NCBI GenBank assembly: GCA_034520215.1
Contig: JAXHNR010000001.1
Span: 310,001 to 374,000, forward strand
Direction: 5' to 3'
DNA length: 64,000 nucleotides
DNA from: Candidatus Krumholzibacteriota bacterium
GTDB taxonomy: Bacteria > Krumholzibacteriota > Krumholzibacteriia > Krumholzibacteriales > WJIX01
Part shown: positions 1-9,255 of the stretch, one piece after another
How the letters are laid out: each line of letters starts with the position of its first letter
How positions within the stretch are numbered: the first letter of the stretch is position 1
Notes under the pieces: model-generated
What the model was told of the DNA's origin: nothing
The model's database searches: none
The model's input: the letters and a program-made list of their open reading frames with translations, nothing else
Program-made: the position numbers and the translations under genes

Positions 1-1
1 A

Positions 2-1042
2 TTTGTCGATCAGGCTGAAAGGCTGGCCCGCAGAAGAGTAAGAAAGCTCTTCGGCGCAGAGGGCGCGAATGTTCAACCTCACTCGGGCACTCAGGCTAAT
101 ATTACAGCTTATCTTTCATTTATAAAACCCGGGGACAAGATAATGGGTTTGAGTCTGTCGCACGGAGGGCATTTGTCGCACGGTCATCCCGTAAACTTTT
201 CGGGTATGTTTTTCGATGTTGTTCATTACGAGGTTGACCGCGAGACCAGGACATTCAATTATGATGCTCTGGAGAAACAGGTAAAAAAAGAAAGACCCAA
301 ACTTTTTGTGGCTGGAGCAAGCGCCTATCCCAGGTTCTGGGACTGGAAGAGAATCCGCCGGATGTGCGACAGCGTCGGGGCTGTAATGATGGTTGATATA
401 GCTCACATAGCGGGTCTTATTGCCGCCGGTGTTCATCCGAGCCCCGTTCCCTATGCTGACGTTGTTACATCTACCACGCATAAGACTCTTCGAGGACCGA
501 GGGGAGGTTTTATCCTCTGTCCTAAAAAATATAAAAAGAGTGTCAATAAAATGAATTTTCCCGGCACTCAGGGTGGTCCGTTCATGCACGTTATAGCGGC
601 TAAAGCTGTTTGCTTCAAGGAAGCTATGACGGATGAGTTTAAAGAATATCAGAAACAGGTTGTCTCTAACGCCTCCAGGCTCGCCTCGTATATAATGGAT
701 CACGGGTTCGAGCTCGTAAGCGGCGGCACCGACAACCATCTCTTCCTTATTGATTTGTCAAACAAAGGTTTAACGGGCAAAGCGGCTGAGAAAGCTCTTG
801 AAAAAGCCGGAATAACGGTAAACAAGAACACTGTACCTTTCGACGAGCAGAGCCCCTTTGTGACTTCGGGGATCAGAGTCGGCACTCCGGCGCTTACGAC
901 CCGCGGGATGAAGGAAACTGAAATGGATAGTGTAGGTGAGATGATCGTCAGAGTTCTTGAAAACTTGGAAGATGAGAATATATTAGCGGAGATTAGAAAA
1001 AAGACTTTTGAACTCGCGAGGAGTTTCCCGCTCTATGAATAA
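2..1042 (+). CDS. glyA: Serine hydroxymethyltransferase, 5' end outside window
   Basis: PLP enzyme that interconverts serine and glycine while loading or unloading one-carbon units on tetrahydrofolate; cytoplasmic. The frame is open from base 2, and 346 residues are visible, so roughly 70-80 N-terminal residues of a usual 415-430 residue protein lie upstream of the window. Family landmarks are clear: the substrate-site stretch [10 protein letters not shown] near the visible start, the DIAHIAGL segment, and the Schiff-base lysine in TTHKTLRG (codon at 482-484). The C-terminus (SFPLYE) ends as expected for the family. The next gene starts 116 bases downstream on the same strand. No oddity is visible. 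The call is very secure. Confidence 0.97.
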   Translation, partial: FVDQAERLARRRVRKLFGAEGANVQPHSGTQANITAYLSFIKPGDKIMGLSLSHGGHLSHGHPVNFSGMFFDVVHYEVDRETRTFNYDALEKQVKKERPKLFVAGASAYPRFWDWKRIRRMCDSVGAVMMVDIAHIAGLIAAGVHPSPVPYADVVTSTTHKTLRGPRGGFILCPKKYKKSVNKMNFPGTQGGPFMHVIAAKAVCFKEAMTDEFKEYQKQVVSNASRLASYIMDHGFELVSGGTDNHLFLIDLSNKGLTGKAAEKALEKAGITVNKNTVPFDEQSPFVTSGIRVGTPALTTRGMKETEMDSVGEMIVRVLENLEDENILAEIRKKTFELARSFPLYE

Positions 1043-1158
1043 TTATAAGTTTTCCCACAGAGCGCCCTGCCCGCGGGTTTTGAGAGGATGGAAGTTATAG
1101 TTTCTGAACGCTATCCGGCTATAAAAACGAATGTTTTCCTTTGCTTCCCGGAGTAATT

Positions 1159-1629
1159 ATGAGCAGACCAGCCTGGGATGAATATTTTATGAAGATAACC
1201 CGTCTTGTCGCTGAACGTTCGACATGTTTAAGGCGTCAGGTGGGAGCTATTATAGTAATAAGGAAAAGGATAATTTCAACAGGTTATAACGGAGCTCCCA
1301 AAGGAATAGAGCATTGCCTGGATATAGGGTGTCTGCGGGTAAAAATGGGAATTCCGTCGGGTGAAAGACAGGAATTGTGTAGAGGTGTCCACGCTGAACA
1401 GAACGCTATAATTCAAGCGGCCGGCGGAGGCATAGATATGGAAGGGGCTACGATGTACTGCACAGATTCTCCGTGTTCGACCTGTTCTAAGATGATTATT
1501 AATGCGGGTATCAAGAAATTGGTTCTCGGAAGGAAATATCCCGATAAACTGGGGGAACAGCTAATTAATGCGGCGGGGATTGAAACAGTGTATTTAACGC
1601 CTGTTACGGAGGAAGAGAATAAACCGTAG
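1159..1629 (+). CDS. Deoxycytidylate (dCMP) deaminase, ComEB-type
   Basis: Zinc-dependent deaminase of the CDA fold that turns dCMP into dUMP for dTMP synthesis. From the ATG at 1159 the protein has 156 residues. The zinc and catalytic site is visible as HAE at residues 78-80 and PCSTC at 105-109; the region around residues 41-60 with extra Cys and His matches the insertion typical of dCMP deaminases. I chose ATG 1159 over the TTG at 1141 because GGAG sits 7 bases before it. It lies between glyA and nrdR, and the three probably share a transcript, with only 12 bases to nrdR. A related cytidine deaminase is unlikely given the length and motif spacing. Confidence 0.93.
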   Translation: MSRPAWDEYFMKITRLVAERSTCLRRQVGAIIVIRKRIISTGYNGAPKGIEHCLDIGCLRVKMGIPSGERQELCRGVHAEQNAIIQAAGGGIDMEGATMYCTDSPCSTCSKMIINAGIKKLVLGRKYPDKLGEQLINAAGIETVYLTPVTEEENKP

Positions 1630-1641
1630 AAGGAGGATGAT

Positions 1642-2100
1642 TTGCGTTGTCCCGCGTGCGGTAATGAAGAAGACAAGGTCGTTGACAGCAGATCCACCCG
1701 CGATAATTCGGCTATCAGAAGGCGCCGGGAATGTCTAGCCTGCGGTTATAGATTCACCACCTACGAAAGCGTTGAGCAGAGACCTGTTATGGTCGTTAAG
1801 AAAGACGGCAGCAGGGAGCGTTATTCAAGAGACAAAATGCTGGACGGCATTCTAAGAGCGTGTGAAAAACGGCCGATCTCAATCGAAACACTCGAAAAAT
1901 TGGTAGATGAAGTTGAGCGTTCAGTCTCAAGCAGCATAAGGGATGAAATTCCAACCGAAGAACTGGGCAACGAGATTATGAAGAGACTTGTATCTGTCGA
2001 TCAGGTTGCTTATGTGCGCTTTGCGTCAGTCTACCGGGATTTTAAGGATATTTCCCAGTTTCTAATGGAATTGAAGGTGCTCCTGGGAAAGAGTAAATAG
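1642..2100 (+). CDS. nrdR: Transcriptional repressor NrdR
   Basis: Zinc-ribbon/ATP-cone repressor of ribonucleotide reductase genes. The 152 residues match the usual family length. Zinc ligands are C3, C6, C31 and C34; the basic stretch RRRREC and the GYRFTTYE motif follow, and the ATP-cone fills residues about 49-139. The start is TTG, immediately behind AAGGAGG, which decides it. The family binds NrdR boxes upstream of nrd operons; no nrd gene is in this window. It follows the dCMP deaminase by 12 bases, so the two genes that affect dNTP pools are probably cotranscribed. Confidence 0.96.
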   Translation: MRCPACGNEEDKVVDSRSTRDNSAIRRRRECLACGYRFTTYESVEQRPVMVVKKDGSRERYSRDKMLDGILRACEKRPISIETLEKLVDEVERSVSSSIRDEIPTEELGNEIMKRLVSVDQVAYVRFASVYRDFKDISQFLMELKVLLGKSK

Positions 2101-2150
2101 TAATTCAGTTGTAACCTGGGTTACCCGAAAACCTGTGAAAGGAGAGAATT

Positions 2151-3005
2151 ATGATTCTAAGTGAACGTATCAGAGCAATTTTTACAATGGCCGCGATTTT
2201 TACTCTCGCGATCTCCGCAATTCATTGTTCTTCATCTCCCCCTCCTGGAGAATTAGAGGGCGGAAGCGGAAAAAAAATAGAATTGCGTTTCAATCCCCAA
2301 GTAGGAGATATATCAAAGTACAAGGGCAGCCATACCAGAGAAATGAACTTTTACGGGATGAATTTTAGAATAGTTACAACATACAGAGTGGTTAATTCTG
2401 TTAGAGAGAAGACAGAAGAGGGGAATAACACGGTCAGGATCAAGTGCCTCGAACAGGAGAGCAAGATGGTTAAAAAGGGAGAAACAAAGAGTTTTAATAA
2501 TCCTGTTAAGGCCGAAGGGAGAACAATCGAAGTCGTAGTGTCACCTATGGGCAAAGTTAATAATGTTAAGGGTTTTATCACGGGGATGAAGGATGACGAG
2601 CTGAAGGATTTTGCCGAAAAATGGTTTTTTGAATTGCCGGAAGAACCGAAGAGTGTCGGGGACAGCTGGCAGAAAGAGATCGATGACAGTACAGAAACAA
2701 AGGTTGTAAGCGGTATTTCTGAGTATACACTGGAGGGTATTGAATCGGTAGATGGTATTGAGGTTGCCTGTATAAGCGGTATTTCCGAGACGGATGTTTA
2801 CGGCAAATCGAAGCAGGGTAGCGTGGAAGGGACCGCGAAAGCTACTTTTGACGCGAAAATCGCGATTGAAGGAGGATATATAGTTACAGTCAGTATTAAT
2901 TCCGAAATGAAGGGAAAGATAACAGGAATCAATCCGGAAACCGCCAAGGAGGAAACACAGGATATAACAAGTTTTTCATACGACAAAGTTCAATTTTTAG
3001 AGTGA
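2151..3005 (+). CDS. Putative lipoprotein, DUF6263-like
   Basis: Protein of 284 residues with an N-terminal hydrophobic segment (about residues 9-25) ending at C26, a plausible lipidation site, although SAIHC is not a textbook lipobox. The body is predicted mostly beta: it opens with a GDISKYKG segment and has a VVSPMGKV stretch followed by FFELPEEPKSVGDSW, a pattern I associate with DUF6263-type secreted proteins of unknown role. It has a strong ribosome site (AAAGGAGAG) before ATG 2151 and sits between nrdR (50 bases) and tatC (9 bases). Function unknown. The gene itself is secure; the family assignment is tentative. Confidence 0.75.
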   Translation: MILSERIRAIFTMAAIFTLAISAIHCSSSPPPGELEGGSGKKIELRFNPQVGDISKYKGSHTREMNFYGMNFRIVTTYRVVNSVREKTEEGNNTVRIKCLEQESKMVKKGETKSFNNPVKAEGRTIEVVVSPMGKVNNVKGFITGMKDDELKDFAEKWFFELPEEPKSVGDSWQKEIDDSTETKVVSGISEYTLEGIESVDGIEVACISGISETDVYGKSKQGSVEGTAKATFDAKIAIEGGYIVTVSINSEMKGKITGINPETAKEETQDITSFSYDKVQFLE

Positions 3006-3014
3006 TCGGGATAA

Positions 3015-3755
3015 ATGTTGTCTGATGGAGATAAGAGTGAAAAACTTATAGAGATGGGGCTCCTCGATCACCTTGAGGAACTGAGATCCGGGTTAATATC
3101 TGTCATAGCTGTGTGGCTCGGAGTTTCTATAATTCTGTGGTTTTTTTCAGACCATTTAATCGATTTTCTCCTGGCAGGTATCCCCTTAGAAAGCCTCTAT
3201 TTCAACGCACCCGCGGAAGCTTTTATGACACGCATGAAGCTCAGTTTTATCGTGGGGTTCCTAGTGTCTTTTCCCTATATTTTGTTCCGAATATGGGCTT
3301 TTGTATCGCCGGGATTGTTTTCAAGTGAAAAAAGAGTAGTATTTCCCTTTATTTTTCCTTCAACCTTGCTTTTCTATCTTGGTGTTTGTTTCGCGTACTG
3401 GATTATGATTCCCGTAGTGCTGGATTTCCTCATTAAATTCGGAACTGATATGCTGTCGCCCCTTATTTCTGTTGGAAAATATTTTAATTTCGTCGGGAGA
3501 TTATGTTTTACTTTCGGTATTGTGTTTCAGCTGCCTCTGGCGATTATATATCTTGTAATTTCCGGAGCTGTCTCTCCGGGGAAATTACTAAGGCAGTGGC
3601 GGTGGGTGGTACTGGTTATTTTTATAGTAGGGGCTTTTCTAACACCTCCTGATCCCGTATCTCAGCTACTTATGGCCCTGCCGCTTATTGTACTTTTTTT
3701 TGCGAGTGTTGCTCTATCGATCTTTATCAGAAAGTCCGGCGGAAAAGATGGGTAA
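3015..3755 (+). CDS. tatC: Sec-independent translocase subunit TatC
   Basis: Integral inner-membrane receptor of the twin-arginine translocase, which exports folded proteins. The 246 residues contain the N-terminal signature LLDHLEELRSG (about residues 15-25) and the expected six membrane helices, with FPYILFRIWAFVSPGL around residues 80-95 and a conserved FGIVFQLP near 170. The start is ATG 3015, 9 bases after the lipoprotein stop, with only a weak upstream G-rich site, suggesting translational coupling. No tatA or tatB is seen nearby, so the other subunits must be encoded elsewhere. Confidence 0.95.
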   Translation: MLSDGDKSEKLIEMGLLDHLEELRSGLISVIAVWLGVSIILWFFSDHLIDFLLAGIPLESLYFNAPAEAFMTRMKLSFIVGFLVSFPYILFRIWAFVSPGLFSSEKRVVFPFIFPSTLLFYLGVCFAYWIMIPVVLDFLIKFGTDMLSPLISVGKYFNFVGRLCFTFGIVFQLPLAIIYLVISGAVSPGKLLRQWRWVVLVIFIVGAFLTPPDPVSQLLMALPLIVLFFASVALSIFIRKSGGKDG

Positions 3756-3891
3756 AGGCCGAAAATAGCTTGAATCCTGCCTTTGAGAGTGATAGATTTC
3801 AGAGTTCGGTATCGATGTTGCCGGATGGATATATTATTCCCTTTTTTATAGGTTGTTTTTTTGATTTTTCAGAAAGGAATTAGTCATAGGT

Positions 3892-4899
3892 TTGCCGGAG
3901 CACACCGATCGGATTAAAATTGATTCCATAAAATCAGCTGTTAAATCTGAGCTTGATTCCCTCGAAAAAAGACTTAAATCCTTTGTCAGTACTGATGTTC
4001 CCCTGTTGGATGAAATATGTGCCTCGTTAAACAGAAATCCCGGCAAGAGATTGCGTCCCAATATCCTCTTTCTCGCGGCCAGAAATGCCGGAGCCGATCC
4101 GGAAAAATCTGTCACAGCGGGCTTTGCGGTTGAGCTAATCCACACTGCCACTTTAATTCACGATGATATCATAGATTCTCATGATTTCCGCCGCGGCCAT
4201 CCTACTGTCAGTTCGAAGTGGGGTAGGGATATAGCTACTATAACGGGGGATTATCTGTATTCGAGAGCTTTTTCATGTTTGAGTAACGAGAATCTCTGGG
4301 GGGTTATCTCTATCCTGTCCCACGCGGCAAATGAGATGAGCCTGGGAGAAATGCTGCAGTTTCAGCATAAAAAAAATGTAGATATAAGCGAGAAGATCTA
4401 TTTGAATATGATAGGCAAAAAAACGGCTTCTCTGTTTGCGGCTTCATGTGAAGCCGGAGCCCTTCTGGGAGAAAACGGAAACGGAAATAGAAACAGCTTC
4501 TCCTCGTTCGGAGAGAATATAGGGCTGGCTTATCAGATAACAGATGACCTTTTTGATTATCTGGCCGCCGAAGAATCTCTCGGCAAACCTGTGGCTGTGG
4601 ATCTTGTAGATGGCAAGATTACACTACCGTTTATTACTTCATATAAGAACGCTCCCAACCATGTCAGGCGAAGGATAGGCGATATGTTACGCGAGGGGTT
4701 TGACAGAGATCGCGGTTGGAATGAAATGCTTTCGTTTATAGAAAATTACGGGGGAGTGGAATATTCGGTAGAAAAGGCCAAAGCTCTCAGCAGAAAGGCT
4801 AAAACCTTTTTAAGTCCTTTAGCAGCATCTCCTGAAATAGATCTCTTATGTTATGCTGCTGATTACATTGTGGAAAGAGTTGTCCCTTATTCGGGGTAG
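3892..4899 (+). CDS. Trans-polyprenyl diphosphate synthase
   Basis: Isoprenyl chain-elongating enzyme, likely making the octa- or heptaprenyl tail of a quinone, or a shorter precursor. Of 335 residues, the first aspartate-rich motif is DDIID at 91-95 followed by RRGHP, and the second is DDLFDY at 218-223; the substrate-binding GKRLRP lies at 51-56. The length fits long-chain synthases of the IspB/HepT type. The TTG start at 3892 is the only in-frame start candidate after an in-frame stop at 3862; the ribosome site is poor. It follows tatC by 136 bases without clear regulatory sequence. Chain length cannot be read from the sequence with confidence. Confidence 0.92.
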   Translation: MPEHTDRIKIDSIKSAVKSELDSLEKRLKSFVSTDVPLLDEICASLNRNPGKRLRPNILFLAARNAGADPEKSVTAGFAVELIHTATLIHDDIIDSHDFRRGHPTVSSKWGRDIATITGDYLYSRAFSCLSNENLWGVISILSHAANEMSLGEMLQFQHKKNVDISEKIYLNMIGKKTASLFAASCEAGALLGENGNGNRNSFSSFGENIGLAYQITDDLFDYLAAEESLGKPVAVDLVDGKITLPFITSYKNAPNHVRRRIGDMLREGFDRDRGWNEMLSFIENYGGVEYSVEKAKALSRKAKTFLSPLAASPEIDLLCYAADYIVERVVPYSG

Positions 4900-4945
4900 C
4901 TTGGTAAAAGCTGCTCCGCTTATTTTTTAAAGGGGGGAGGAAACC

Positions 4946-5938
4946 ATGGATAAAAAAGAAGCTCTATATTACTCAAAATCCGAAGGAAATATTGTAAAAT
5001 GCCATCTATGTCCCCATGAATGTGTCATCCGGGAAGGAAATAGGGGCAGGTGCAGAGTCAGAGAAAATACAGGGGGCGAGCTTTTTACACTTTCCTACGG
5101 CAGAACAGTGACTGTAAATCTGGATCCTATTGAAAAGAAGCCTCTTTTCCATTTTATGCCTTCATCCCGAATACTGTCTATAGGGCCCAATGGATGTACT
5201 TTTACATGTAAAAACTGCCAGAACTGGAATATCTCTCAAGAGGAGATGCCGACCCGGTATATTTCCCCGCGAGAGCTAATTGAATTAGCGGAAAAGGAAA
5301 ATTCAGTCGGAGTTGCTTTTACCTACACTGAGCCTCTTGTCTGGTATGAATATCTGTTGGATGTTTTGCCTTTATTGAAAGAGGAAGGTCTAAAATCAGT
5401 GGTTATTACAAACGGATTTATCAATGAAAAACCAGCGTTAGAGCTGGCCGGCATGGTTGACGGATTTAATATAGATCTTAAGAGTTTCAATAATGATTTC
5501 TACAGGAAATATTGCGGAGGGGAAGTGGAATATGTAAAAAACTTTATTGAGATAGCTTCATCTGTATCGCATGTTGAAGTTACAAATCTGTTAATCCCCG
5601 GATTGAATGACAGTCCTCAAGAGATAGAGGATATGTGCGAATGGCTTTCGCGGGTTTCGAGAGAAATACCTGTTCACTTTTCACGTTTTTTTCCTCACTA
5701 CAGGATGAATGACAGACCTCCTACTTCCGCTGAAACCCTTCAGAAAGCCTATGAAATTGGAAGAAGATATCTTGATTATGTCTATATTGGTAATATATTC
5801 ATTAATGGTACTGAAAATACTTATTGCCCGGAGTGCGGAAGTGTTGTGATCGAGCGTTCAGGTTTTTCAGCCGATAATTTTATCGATTCCGGGTGCTGCC
5901 CGTCTTGTGGGAGAGAAATAAAGGGGGTCTGGAGTTAA
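4946..5938 (+). CDS. amrS: AmrS-like radical SAM enzyme (AmmeMemoRadiSam system)
   Basis: Radical SAM protein of 330 residues related to pyruvate-formate-lyase activating enzymes. The 4Fe-4S ligands are C84, C88 and C91 in CTFTCKNC. An N-terminal set of cysteines (CHLCPHEC at 19-26 and C36) and a C-terminal pair of CxxC-like motifs probably bind a second metal. The arrangement matches AmrS of the AmmeMemoRadiSam set, whose partner genes (Memo, AMMECR1) are not in this window. The ribosome site before ATG 4946 is strong. The stop abuts the rsfS start directly, so it is in one operon with rsfS and argS. The physiological substrate is not established from sequence. Confidence 0.9.
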   Translation: MDKKEALYYSKSEGNIVKCHLCPHECVIREGNRGRCRVRENTGGELFTLSYGRTVTVNLDPIEKKPLFHFMPSSRILSIGPNGCTFTCKNCQNWNISQEEMPTRYISPRELIELAEKENSVGVAFTYTEPLVWYEYLLDVLPLLKEEGLKSVVITNGFINEKPALELAGMVDGFNIDLKSFNNDFYRKYCGGEVEYVKNFIEIASSVSHVEVTNLLIPGLNDSPQEIEDMCEWLSRVSREIPVHFSRFFPHYRMNDRPPTSAETLQKAYEIGRRYLDYVYIGNIFINGTENTYCPECGSVVIERSGFSADNFIDSGCCPSCGREIKGVWS

Positions 5939-6292
5939 TTGACAAAGATTGCGCCGAAGAAACTTGCCAAAAGAGTCATAAAGCTTATATGGAATAAGAA
6001 AGCTGATGATATAGTTCTTCTTAATCTGAAAAAGGTTTCGAACATAGCGGATTATTTTGTGATTTGTTCCGTTTCAAGCGGCACTCAGGCTCGTGTCGTC
6101 GCAGATGTCGTTACCGAGGAGTTGAAGAAAAAAGGCATTTCATTCAATGTTGAAGGATATCAGTCTCCCCACTGGATATTAATAGATAGTTTTAATGTTG
6201 TGCTTCATGTTTTTCAGCCGGAGACGAGGGGTTTCTACGGACTTGAAAAGTTTTGGGGAGACGCGCCCAGGGAGGAATATCCGGATGGTTAA
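5939..6292 (+). CDS. rsfS: Ribosomal silencing factor RsfS
   Basis: Small protein (117 residues) that binds ribosomal protein L14 and blocks subunit joining when nutrients are short. The family signature appears as DIVLLNLKKVSNIADYFVICS near residues 20-45 and the HWILIDSFNVVLHVF segment near 80. The start is TTG at 5939, directly after the previous stop, with GGAG 6 bases upstream. It overlaps argS by 8 bases. In many bacteria rsfS sits with nadD; here it is linked to argS instead. Confidence 0.95.
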   Translation: MTKIAPKKLAKRVIKLIWNKKADDIVLLNLKKVSNIADYFVICSVSSGTQARVVADVVTEELKKKGISFNVEGYQSPHWILIDSFNVVLHVFQPETRGFYGLEKFWGDAPREEYPDG

Positions 6293-7967
6293 GAAGGCGG
6301 GTTTTGAGGATGTAAGGGTCAGAGAGAGAATAACCGAAATGCTCTTTGAATCGGTAAAGCAACTTGACCTTGACATTGAAAGAGATGAAATTCAGCTCGA
6401 ACGGCCGAAGGAACTCGGCAATGGTGATTTAAGCAGTAATATTGCCCTGGTTACAGCCGGAAAGATAAAGAGTAATCCAAGAAAACTTGCTGAAATCATT
6501 ATTGATAAAATTTCATCAGATCCTGATTTTATAAGTGGAATTGAAGTAGCAGGGCCGGGGTTTATAAATTTTTTCTTTTCCGTTAATTACCTTAAATACC
6601 AGGTGTTAAAAATAAACAGAGAACAAGAGTCGTACGGCAATCTGGATATTGGAAAGGGAAAAAAGGTACAGATAGAATTCGTTTCCGCGAATCCAACGGG
6701 ACCGCTTGTACTTGTTTCAGCCAGAGCCGCCGCCGTTGGAAGTACTCTTGTCCGTTTGTACAGTAAAGCGGGATTTGAAGTTGATGCTGAATACTATCTT
6801 AACGATTCCGGAAATCAGGTCCACAAACTGGGGCTTTCTCTTATGGCCAGATTCAGACAGAACTTCGGAGAGGATGCCAAGATACCTGAGGATGGATATC
6901 CCGGTGAGTATTTGATAGAGATCGCGAGGCAGGTTCCTAAGCGTGAAGGAATGGAGTGGCTGGGCTTAGAGGATGACAGGGGGGCCGCAAAATTCGCCGA
7001 TTTCGCGCTTGAAAGAATGGTGGAACTGATAAAAAAAGACTTGGAAGTTTTCGGGGTTTCCTTCGATCAATTCTTCGCCGAATCAACTCTTCATCGGGCA
7101 GAGGGGGAAGTTGATCAAGCCCTTGAAATCATGAAAGATAATGGTTTTGTCTATGAAAATGATGACGCTCTCTGGTTTCGTTCAACTGATTTCGGGGATG
7201 AGAAGGACAGAGTTGTAATTCGAAGTGATAAAAGCCCGACTTATTTTCTGGCCGACGCGGCATACCATCTCAATAAGTTTCGGCGGGGCTATGATCGAGT
7301 AATTGACATATTCGGACCTGATCATCACGGACACATACAGAGATTGAAGGCCGCTTCTTCCGTCTTCGGAGCTAAAGAAGATTGGCTTGAGATTCTCACC
7401 GTTCAGTGGGTCCGTCTCATAGAAGAAGGTAAAGAAATCAGTATGTCCAAGCGCAGGGGCGAATATATCACTCTCAATGATCTTATCTCAGATGTCGGAA
7501 GGGACGCGGCTAAATTCTTTTTTCTTATGAGAAAGAATAACGCTCATATGGATTTTGATCTATCCCTGGCCAGAAAGAGATCTGATGAAAATCCTGTTTA
7601 TTATGTTCAATACGCCCACGCGAGGATATCAAGCGTTATATCTTTCGCGAAAGAGAATGATGTCGAATTCCCCGAAGATTTTGATTGTGTAGAATTGCTT
7701 GATGAACCGGAAGAGTTGGATTTGATCCGTAAGCTTATTGTGTTCCCCCAGCTTGTCGAGGGGGCTGTTCTAATGAACGATCCAAATCGCCTGACAACCT
7801 ACACGAGGGAGATTGCCTCCTCCTTTCACCATTTCTATCATATCTGCAGGATTATTTCAGATAACAACAGATTGAGTCAGGCCCGGTTATTGCTCTCGGA
7901 GGCAACGAGAATAGTTCTGGCTGAATCGTTGAGGTTAATTGGAGTTGCCGCTCCCCGGAAAATGTAA
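6285..7967 (+). CDS. argS: Arginyl-tRNA synthetase with altered HIGH signature
   Basis: Class I synthetase that charges tRNA-Arg. With ATG 6285 (GGAGG 9 bases upstream) it has 560 residues, the normal length. The order is N-terminal Add-1 domain (1-110), catalytic core with SANPTGP at 134-140, and a C-terminal anticodon domain starting near YYVQYAHARI. The usual HxGH after TGPL is replaced by VLVS (residues 142-145, bases 6708-6719), read directly from sequence. The KMSKS equivalent is SMSKR at 386-390. Everything else is well preserved, so it is probably functional rather than a pseudogene. It overlaps rsfS by 8 bases. Confidence 0.95.
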   Translation: MVKKAGFEDVRVRERITEMLFESVKQLDLDIERDEIQLERPKELGNGDLSSNIALVTAGKIKSNPRKLAEIIIDKISSDPDFISGIEVAGPGFINFFFSVNYLKYQVLKINREQESYGNLDIGKGKKVQIEFVSANPTGPLVLVSARAAAVGSTLVRLYSKAGFEVDAEYYLNDSGNQVHKLGLSLMARFRQNFGEDAKIPEDGYPGEYLIEIARQVPKREGMEWLGLEDDRGAAKFADFALERMVELIKKDLEVFGVSFDQFFAESTLHRAEGEVDQALEIMKDNGFVYENDDALWFRSTDFGDEKDRVVIRSDKSPTYFLADAAYHLNKFRRGYDRVIDIFGPDHHGHIQRLKAASSVFGAKEDWLEILTVQWVRLIEEGKEISMSKRRGEYITLNDLISDVGRDAAKFFFLMRKNNAHMDFDLSLARKRSDENPVYYVQYAHARISSVISFAKENDVEFPEDFDCVELLDEPEELDLIRKLIVFPQLVEGAVLMNDPNRLTTYTREIASSFHHFYHICRIISDNNRLSQARLLLSEATRIVLAESLRLIGVAAPRKM

Positions 7968-8190
7968 ATTTTACTGATCGGGCGGAACTAAGATATCCGT
8001 TGTCTGAATTTGTAAACCGGCTGAATTGAGCCCCCTGTTTATGGTTCGATATCCAGACTTTTACTTTGACGGTGAATACAGACGGAAAGCGGGATGCCGG
8101 GAGTGCGGGCTGAAGAGTGGAGAGTGTTTTTAAGATTTATGGTATGAATTATCTTTTTTATCAATAGTAACTGCCAGCAAGGGAGATTTT

Positions 8191-9108
8191 GTGAATTTGG
8201 TTATTGTAGGTTCGGTCGCTTTTGATTCAATAGAGACGCCCCAGAGGCGGGTGGAAAAAGTTCTCGGCGGGTCTGCCGTATATGCTTCTATGGCAGCGTG
8301 TTACCAGTTGCCGGTTAGGCTTGTCGGGGTTGCGGGAGAAGATTTTACCCCTGAATATATCGATATCATTAGCATGAAGAATATTGATATTACCGGTTTG
8401 GAGATTGTCGAAGGGGGGAAAACATTTTTCTGGAAGGGAAAGTACGGGGATAATCCTAATGAGCGTGAAACACTTGTGACTGAGCTGAATGTTTTTGAGA
8501 ATTTCAGGCCGGCACTTCCCGGGGGATGGGAAAAAAGCGAGTGGGTTTTTCTGGCTAACATCGATCCCGAACTTCAGCTTAATCTTTTGAATCAATTTAA
8601 AGGCGATCCCTTCGTCGGGTGTGACACGATGAATTTCTGGATTGAAGGAAAGCCCGGGGTTCTTTCCAAAGTGCTTCAGAGGGTGAATTTGCTTTTTATA
8701 AATGACAGCGAGGCGCGTCAGTTGAGTCGTGAAACAGATTTGATCAGAGCAGCGCGGAGAATTCTTAAGCTGGGTCCCGAGATTGTGGTTGTAAAAAAAG
8801 GGGAACATGGAGCCTTTATGCTGACAGAGGATTTCCTTTTTATTTCTCCCGCTTACCCTATTGATAATTTGCTTGATCCGACAGGAGCCGGGGACAGCTT
8901 CGCCGGCGGTTTTTTTGGGTTTTTAGCCGCAAATGGAGATATAAATGAGAAAAATCTACGTCGGTCGATGATTTATGGCACGGTTTTAGCGAGTTTTACG
9001 TGTGAAGACTTTTCTGTGAACAGTATCCGGGATATTAATCTGGATATGATAAAGGAGCGTTTCAATAGAATAGTTGATTTTGTCAAAATTGATAAGGAGG
9101 AAATATAG
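8191..9108 (+). CDS. PfkB-family carbohydrate/nucleoside kinase
   Basis: Ribokinase-like sugar or nucleoside kinase of 305 residues. The N-terminal IVGSVAFDSI and the GGSAVYAS glycine motif fit PfkB signature 1, and DPTGAGDSFAGG at residues 229-240 is signature 2, with D235 the catalytic base. The substrate is not obvious; members of this subgroup are often annotated as adenosine or sugar kinases. The GTG start has AGGGAG 5 bases before it. A spacer of 223 bases separates it from argS, so it probably has its own promoter, which I could not assign. Confidence 0.9.
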   Translation: MNLVIVGSVAFDSIETPQRRVEKVLGGSAVYASMAACYQLPVRLVGVAGEDFTPEYIDIISMKNIDITGLEIVEGGKTFFWKGKYGDNPNERETLVTELNVFENFRPALPGGWEKSEWVFLANIDPELQLNLLNQFKGDPFVGCDTMNFWIEGKPGVLSKVLQRVNLLFINDSEARQLSRETDLIRAARRILKLGPEIVVVKKGEHGAFMLTEDFLFISPAYPIDNLLDPTGAGDSFAGGFFGFLAANGDINEKNLRRSMIYGTVLASFTCEDFSVNSIRDINLDMIKERFNRIVDFVKIDKEEI

Positions 9109-9134
9109 AAAAGCGCCGGTATTTTCTATTTTAT

Positions 9135-9162
9135 TTGATTTTATAACGGTTTGTGATATAAT
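9135..9162 (+). promoter_or_regulatory. Sigma-70-type promoter for the 9256 gene
   Basis: TTGATT (9135-9140) and TATAAT (9157-9162) are separated by 16 bases. They lie about 95 bases upstream of the start of the unknown gene at 9256 and downstream of the PfkB kinase stop. The hexamers are seen; activity is inferred. Confidence 0.55.
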
Positions 9163-9255
9163 GAATTAAACGCTATTTTGGTCCACCTTTATTTGCTGTT
9201 GAAAACTGCAAATCAGCCTTGCAGATTTAATTGCCACATGTAAGAAGGAGTATTT

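Noticed and set aside
116-739. Long leftward frame of 207 codons
   Set aside because: It lies fully on the opposite strand of glyA; the translated sequence has no recognisable features, whereas the glyA frame is clear.
6195-6284. Longer N-terminus for argS
   Set aside because: The upstream start would overlap most of the rsfS C-terminus; ATG 6285 has a good GGAGG site.
8227-8808. Leftward frame of 193 codons opposite the PfkB kinase
   Set aside because: Antisense shadow of a well-supported gene; no ribosome site and no family features.
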